The notes beneath the pieces are model-generated. The model was not told where the DNA came from and searched no databases. It saw only the letters and a list, made by a program, of their open reading frames with translations. A stretch of DNA of 9,011 bases from assembly GCA_012516755.1 (NCBI GenBank), contig JAAYWE010000254.1:1-9011 (forward strand), written 5' to 3'. Position 1 is the first letter of the stretch. Every line of letters begins with the position of its first letter. The position numbers and the translations under genes are program-made. Positions 6,335 to 9,011 of this stretch are shown here, in pieces. Source of the stretch: Treponema sp. (GTDB lineage Bacteria > Spirochaetota > Spirochaetia > Treponematales > Rectinemataceae).

Positions 6335-7450
6335 ATGACCAACATAGATGAAACAGGCGAATTTCTTAAGAGCCTTGGTTTTCCGCGGCTAAACATCCAT
6401 GCAACGGCTCGGCACCACGATTTCATTTCATCGAGCAAGCGAATTCTTGTTATTGGCCCAATGGGCTCAGGCAAAACCGAATTTGCCGCGCGCATCTGGC
6501 GAGACAGCCGTGTGGCGCTAAAAAAAAAGGAAGTGGTAAAAAGACTAACAAGTACAGCCAATGTCGATCGAAGAAATGTATTTGTGGTTCGCTCTGCCTT
6601 AGATAAGAGTCGTTTCCCCGATTATCCAGAGGATGCATTGGCATATAGGGGTGGTTACGAACAATGTGGAAATAGGATTGGCGCCATAAAAGACTCCTTT
6701 GGGCTCGAAGTGCTTATAGCAGAGAACCCTGAAGTGGGCACCTGGATCATCGACGAAGCAGCATTCTTCGACGAACGTTTAGCATATCTCACTAAGGATG
6801 AAGCTGAATCGAGAGGGCTTTGTTTTATCTTCCCTACCCTGTTACTAAATTTTCGTCGCGAGATTTTCAATCAAACCGCTCGACTATTGCTGGATACCGC
6901 GACAGATGTGGTGCCACTTACAGCTTACTGCGAACACGAAGAATGCCTGAGGGATTCTCTCTACACCTATCGATATTATCTGGTGGATAATCAGGAGTGC
7001 CCTGCCCTATACTTCGATCCTCTCATCATAATAGGAGGAGACCGAACCAAGCACGATGGTCGTGAACCAGATTATTGCACTAGATGCGACGATCATCATT
7101 ATTTGCCTGCAAAAGAGTATACTTTTTTCACTCTCAAGCCTTTTGGCGAACTTGCCGCACGCGGAAACATCTCGCCCCTTTTCGCCGAGTTGGCTGCTTT
7201 TCAGGGAAAAATCGAAGAATCGAGACTCTATTCATCTATTCTTGGTCGATGCTCTGAAGGGATAGAACGTGAAATGCTGATGAATTCTCTTAAGGTACCT
7301 CTAATCGCCGAACGGGCCCTTATCTATCTCTATGCCGAGCAAAACCTATTATCCGAAGAGCAGATGCGCTTTTTTATCCAGAAGCTAGATCTCGATAGGG
7401 ATTATCTCAGTAAGAGACTGGCCGACAATAGAAGGCCTTTAGCACTCTGA
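6335..7450 (+). CDS. tdk: Thymidine kinase (type II, TK1-like) with extra N- and C-terminal sequence
   Basis: Thymidine kinase phosphorylates thymidine with ATP in pyrimidine salvage. Type II features in order: P-loop GPMGSGKTEF at 41-50; VFVVRSALDKSR at 82-93; Walker B with catalytic Glu in WIIDEAAFFDE at 137-147 (Glu141); FIFPTLLLNFRREIF at 164-178, in place of the usual GLDxxFRxxPF; LTAYC at 195-199; the thymidine-binding lasso around YTYRYYLVDN (210-219) and IIIGG (231-235); and CTRC at 248-251. Cys199, Cys204, Cys248 and Cys251 should bind the structural zinc, but the first pair is C-x4-C with a His between, not C-x2-C. At 371 residues it is far longer than the usual 190-230: about 36 extra residues at the front and about 110 at the end (262-371), largely helical. 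AGGA (6325-6328) lies 6 bases before the ATG, and the gene follows the binding protein by 21 bases, so they are probably cotranscribed. Divergence leaves substrate specificity open. Confidence 0.85.
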   Translation: MTNIDETGEFLKSLGFPRLNIHATARHHDFISSSKRILVIGPMGSGKTEFAARIWRDSRVALKKKEVVKRLTSTANVDRRNVFVVRSALDKSRFPDYPEDALAYRGGYEQCGNRIGAIKDSFGLEVLIAENPEVGTWIIDEAAFFDERLAYLTKDEAESRGLCFIFPTLLLNFRREIFNQTARLLLDTATDVVPLTAYCEHEECLRDSLYTYRYYLVDNQECPALYFDPLIIIGGDRTKHDGREPDYCTRCDDHHYLPAKEYTFFTLKPFGELAARGNISPLFAELAAFQGKIEESRLYSSILGRCSEGIEREMLMNSLKVPLIAERALIYLYAEQNLLSEEQMRFFIQKLDLDRDYLSKRLADNRRPLAL

Positions 7451-7457
7451 AGGCATA

Positions 7458-7482
7458 GGTAGGTGCCCGAGAGGTTGATGGC
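7458..7482 (+). other. tRNA-Ser-like 5' sequence (possible relic)
   Basis: GGTGCCCGAGAGGTTGA at 7462-7478, with flanking bases, closely resembles the end of the acceptor stem, the D-stem and the D-loop of bacterial serine tRNAs. What follows does not fold into a matching anticodon arm, and no TTCGAAT-type T-arm or closing acceptor strand is present before or in the adjacent AlaX gene. It is not a working tRNA. It may be a relic of a deleted tRNA gene or chance. It lies 7 bases after the thymidine kinase stop, in a 63-base convergent gap with no clear terminator. Confidence 0.3.
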
Positions 7483-7513
7483 TTAAGGCTTCAAAAAGCA
7501 ATAAAGACTAGCC

Positions 7514-8758
7514 CTAACATTGAGTCTGATATCTTTCCAGTACTTCTCTTGCCTTTATGGCGAATTGTTTTGCTATATCTGCTGAAGCAAAGCTTGCCCG
7601 ATAAAAAGCCTCTCCCCCTCCTCCCTTTCCACCCAAATTCGCCATAATTTCGGAAAAAATCTTCGAGAGCCCAGGGATTCGAGCCTTTGCGGGGACCTGT
7701 ATGATAATAGTGGAATCATTAAGGCAAGAAGCCATTGCTGGTCTTCCAAGCGATACTGCCGCTTTGCAAAGCATAGTACCCCAATCTACATCTTCTTTTT
7801 CCAGCGTAAACTGAAGTATACCTTTGGGTCCTGCATGGATCGCTGCGAGCCTGGCCTCGGCTTCGGCATATTGTACTAAGATTCTTCTGGCCTTTTTCTC
7901 AGTTGAGGAAGATTTTTCCAAGACTTCACTCAGTCGAGTCGAAATATCGCCAACGCTTGATCCAAGCATAGTGGCAGCAGCTCTATTGTCCTCATAAGCC
8001 TTGGACATGAGCTCTATAGCATGTGCGCCCGATGCAAAATACATGCGTACATGGCCCTTATAGCGCTCTAACGAGAGCACTTTGAGAGCGCGAACTTGCC
8101 CTGTCCGATCAAGATGTGTTCCTCCGCATGGAGAGCAATCATAACCTTGAATCTCGACGATACGAATAACGGCTTCGTCTGCTGGAGGATTCTTCCTGAG
8201 CTTAAAAGTTGAAATGTCTTCCGGAGGACAATAATGTACCAGAACTGCCGCATCTCGCCCTATCCAGGCCTCTACCTGGGTTTCGATCTGCATAAGGGGA
8301 AGCTCAATCGGATCTTTTGCCGAAACATCGATCGTGCAATACTCCGTTCCAAGATGAAAAGAAAGCGTATGAATGCCATATTCCTCTTCGAGCACCGCAG
8401 AGAGCAAATGCTGTCCTGTGTGCTGTTGCATGTGGTAAAGACGCCTTGGCCAATCGAGTCTCAAATGAACGGTCGAACCAGGCTTTAGACTGTCTCTATC
8501 ATTCTCATCTTGCAGCTCAATATAATGCCAAATCTCTCCATCTATTTCCTGAACATCGATAACTCTCTTATCTTCGATAAAACCGAAATCCGCTGGCTGC
8601 CCTCCGCCCTCCGGGTAGAATATTGTCCCGCTTAGCATAACGCCAAAAACAAAAGACCTCCTATCGGTTACGGGTTCTATAGTCTTTACAACAACATCCG
8701 CTTCCTTCAGCCATGGATCGAGATAGAACAATCTTGAATCCAGCATTTCGGTATTCAT
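7514..8758 (-). CDS. alaX: Alanyl-tRNA editing protein, long AlaX type with DHHA1-like domain
   Basis: AlaX proteins are stand-alone relatives of the alanyl-tRNA synthetase editing domain; they hydrolyse Ser-tRNA(Ala), and some Gly-tRNA(Ala), in the cytoplasm. The 414-residue protein begins with the AlaRS-like barrel, including FYPEGGGQPADFG at 47-59. The zinc motifs follow: HTGQH at 113-117 (His113, His117) and CGGTH at 211-215 (Cys211, His215), with Cys208 nearby. A helical segment (about 250-310) leads to a C-terminal domain resembling the DHHA1 domain of AlaRS, ending with the glycine-rich GGKGGGGEAF at 376-385. No synthetase catalytic motifs are present. The start is good: AGAGGT (8765-8770, minus strand) lies 6 bases before the ATG. 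The ATG overlaps the smc stop as ATGA, so the two are cotranscribed and probably translationally coupled. All key metal ligands are intact, so it should be active. Confidence 0.93.
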   Translation of the reverse strand: MNTEMLDSRLFYLDPWLKEADVVVKTIEPVTDRRSFVFGVMLSGTIFYPEGGGQPADFGFIEDKRVIDVQEIDGEIWHYIELQDENDRDSLKPGSTVHLRLDWPRRLYHMQQHTGQHLLSAVLEEEYGIHTLSFHLGTEYCTIDVSAKDPIELPLMQIETQVEAWIGRDAAVLVHYCPPEDISTFKLRKNPPADEAVIRIVEIQGYDCSPCGGTHLDRTGQVRALKVLSLERYKGHVRMYFASGAHAIELMSKAYEDNRAAATMLGSSVGDISTRLSEVLEKSSSTEKKARRILVQYAEAEARLAAIHAGPKGILQFTLEKEDVDWGTMLCKAAVSLGRPAMASCLNDSTIIIQVPAKARIPGLSKIFSEIMANLGGKGGGGEAFYRASFASADIAKQFAIKAREVLERYQTQC

Positions 8759-9011
8759 CTATTTACCTCTAGCTGCCTACCTTCTTCATAATCTACTTCC
8801 TCTTCTTCGAAAGCCTGGTCGAGAACATAGACTGGATGCACAACACCATTCTCATTTTGGATACGGATTGCGATTGCCTTGCTGACTCCGGATTCTTCCA
8901 TCGTTATACCGAGCAAGGTGTCGGCGCTGGCCACTGTCTTCTTATTATGGGTTATCACAATGAACTGACTCATTGTGCCGAATTCTCTCAGAAGGTTAAC
9001 AAGCTGTACAA
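8755..9011 (-). CDS. smc: Chromosome segregation protein SMC (C-terminal end, enters from the right edge)
   Basis: The last 84 complete codons of SMC, the ATPase of the condensin complex that organises and helps segregate the chromosome. The visible part starts within the C-terminal ATPase head: LVNLLREFGTMSQFIVITHNKKT contains the strand and H-loop histidine that follow the Walker B and D-loop region, which lie outside the window. ADTLLGITMEESGVSKAIAIRI is the typical final segment of bacterial SMC. It continues about 35 residues beyond that with an acidic tail (EEEEVDYEEG), slightly longer than in many homologues. The reading frame is open to the window edge. An internal ATG at 8973 is not a start. 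Its TGA overlaps the ATG of the AlaX gene. Partners ScpA and ScpB are not in the window. Confidence 0.93.
   Translation of the reverse strand, partial: VQLVNLLREFGTMSQFIVITHNKKTVASADTLLGITMEESGVSKAIAIRIQNENGVVHPVYVLDQAFEEEEVDYEEGRQLEVNR

Noticed and set aside
7458..7530. A complete tRNA gene
   Set aside because: No anticodon stem pairs, and there is no T-arm or matching 3' acceptor strand.
1..9011. CRISPR arrays, insertion sequences, phage genes or an unknown multi-gene defence-like system
   Set aside because: No spaced direct repeats, transposase or integrase motifs, terminal inverted repeats or clusters of unknown genes were seen; the genes are mainly housekeeping families.

Overview
The window reads as ordinary bacterial chromosome: nine protein-coding genes, two of them cut by the window ends, packed tightly with no gene-free stretch over 170 bases. 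Base composition looks moderate and even by eye. The mix of genes (a PyrK/PyrD class 1B dihydroorotate dehydrogenase, a DUF4416 protein, a family 5 peptide-binding protein with a plain Sec signal and no lipobox, a type II thymidine kinase, a long AlaX, SMC) and the alpha-helical signal peptides followed by barrel-like sequence fit a diderm anaerobe. A spirochaete (Treponema/Sphaerochaeta relatives) is my best guess, but this is inference and not shown by any marker gene here.

Layout from left to right. Minus strand: the N-terminus of nicotinamidase (pncA, 1-80) and a 508-residue exported protein of unknown function (179-1705). A 169-base divergent spacer follows, with a perfect inverted repeat lying over a candidate promoter. 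Plus strand: a small glutaredoxin-like protein (1875-2105), then pyrK and pyrD (2182-4082), which overlap and both appear to start with TTG. Pointing back at pyrD is a DUF4416 gene (4131-4679, minus). Only 29 bases separate its start from that of the divergent peptide-binding protein (4709-6313, plus), and this gap holds two back-to-back -10 elements. A thymidine kinase with extra N- and C-terminal sequence follows 21 bases later (6335-7450). The last pair runs on the minus strand: smc (entering from the right edge, ending at 8755) and a full-length AlaX editing protein (7514-8758), which overlap by ATGA. A short tRNA-Ser-like sequence sits between the convergent thymidine kinase and AlaX genes.

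How the genes relate: pyrK and pyrD encode the two subunits of one enzyme of de novo pyrimidine synthesis; thymidine kinase provides pyrimidine salvage; nicotinamidase serves NAD salvage; the binding protein takes up peptides; AlaX guards alanine translation and SMC compacts the chromosome. They look like separate housekeeping units that happen to be neighbours. I found no convincing undescribed multi-gene system. The points most worth a second look are the back-to-back promoter with apparently leaderless starts, the operator-like repeat before the glutaredoxin, the two TTG starts of pyrKD, the unusual architecture of the thymidine kinase, and the unknown exported protein.
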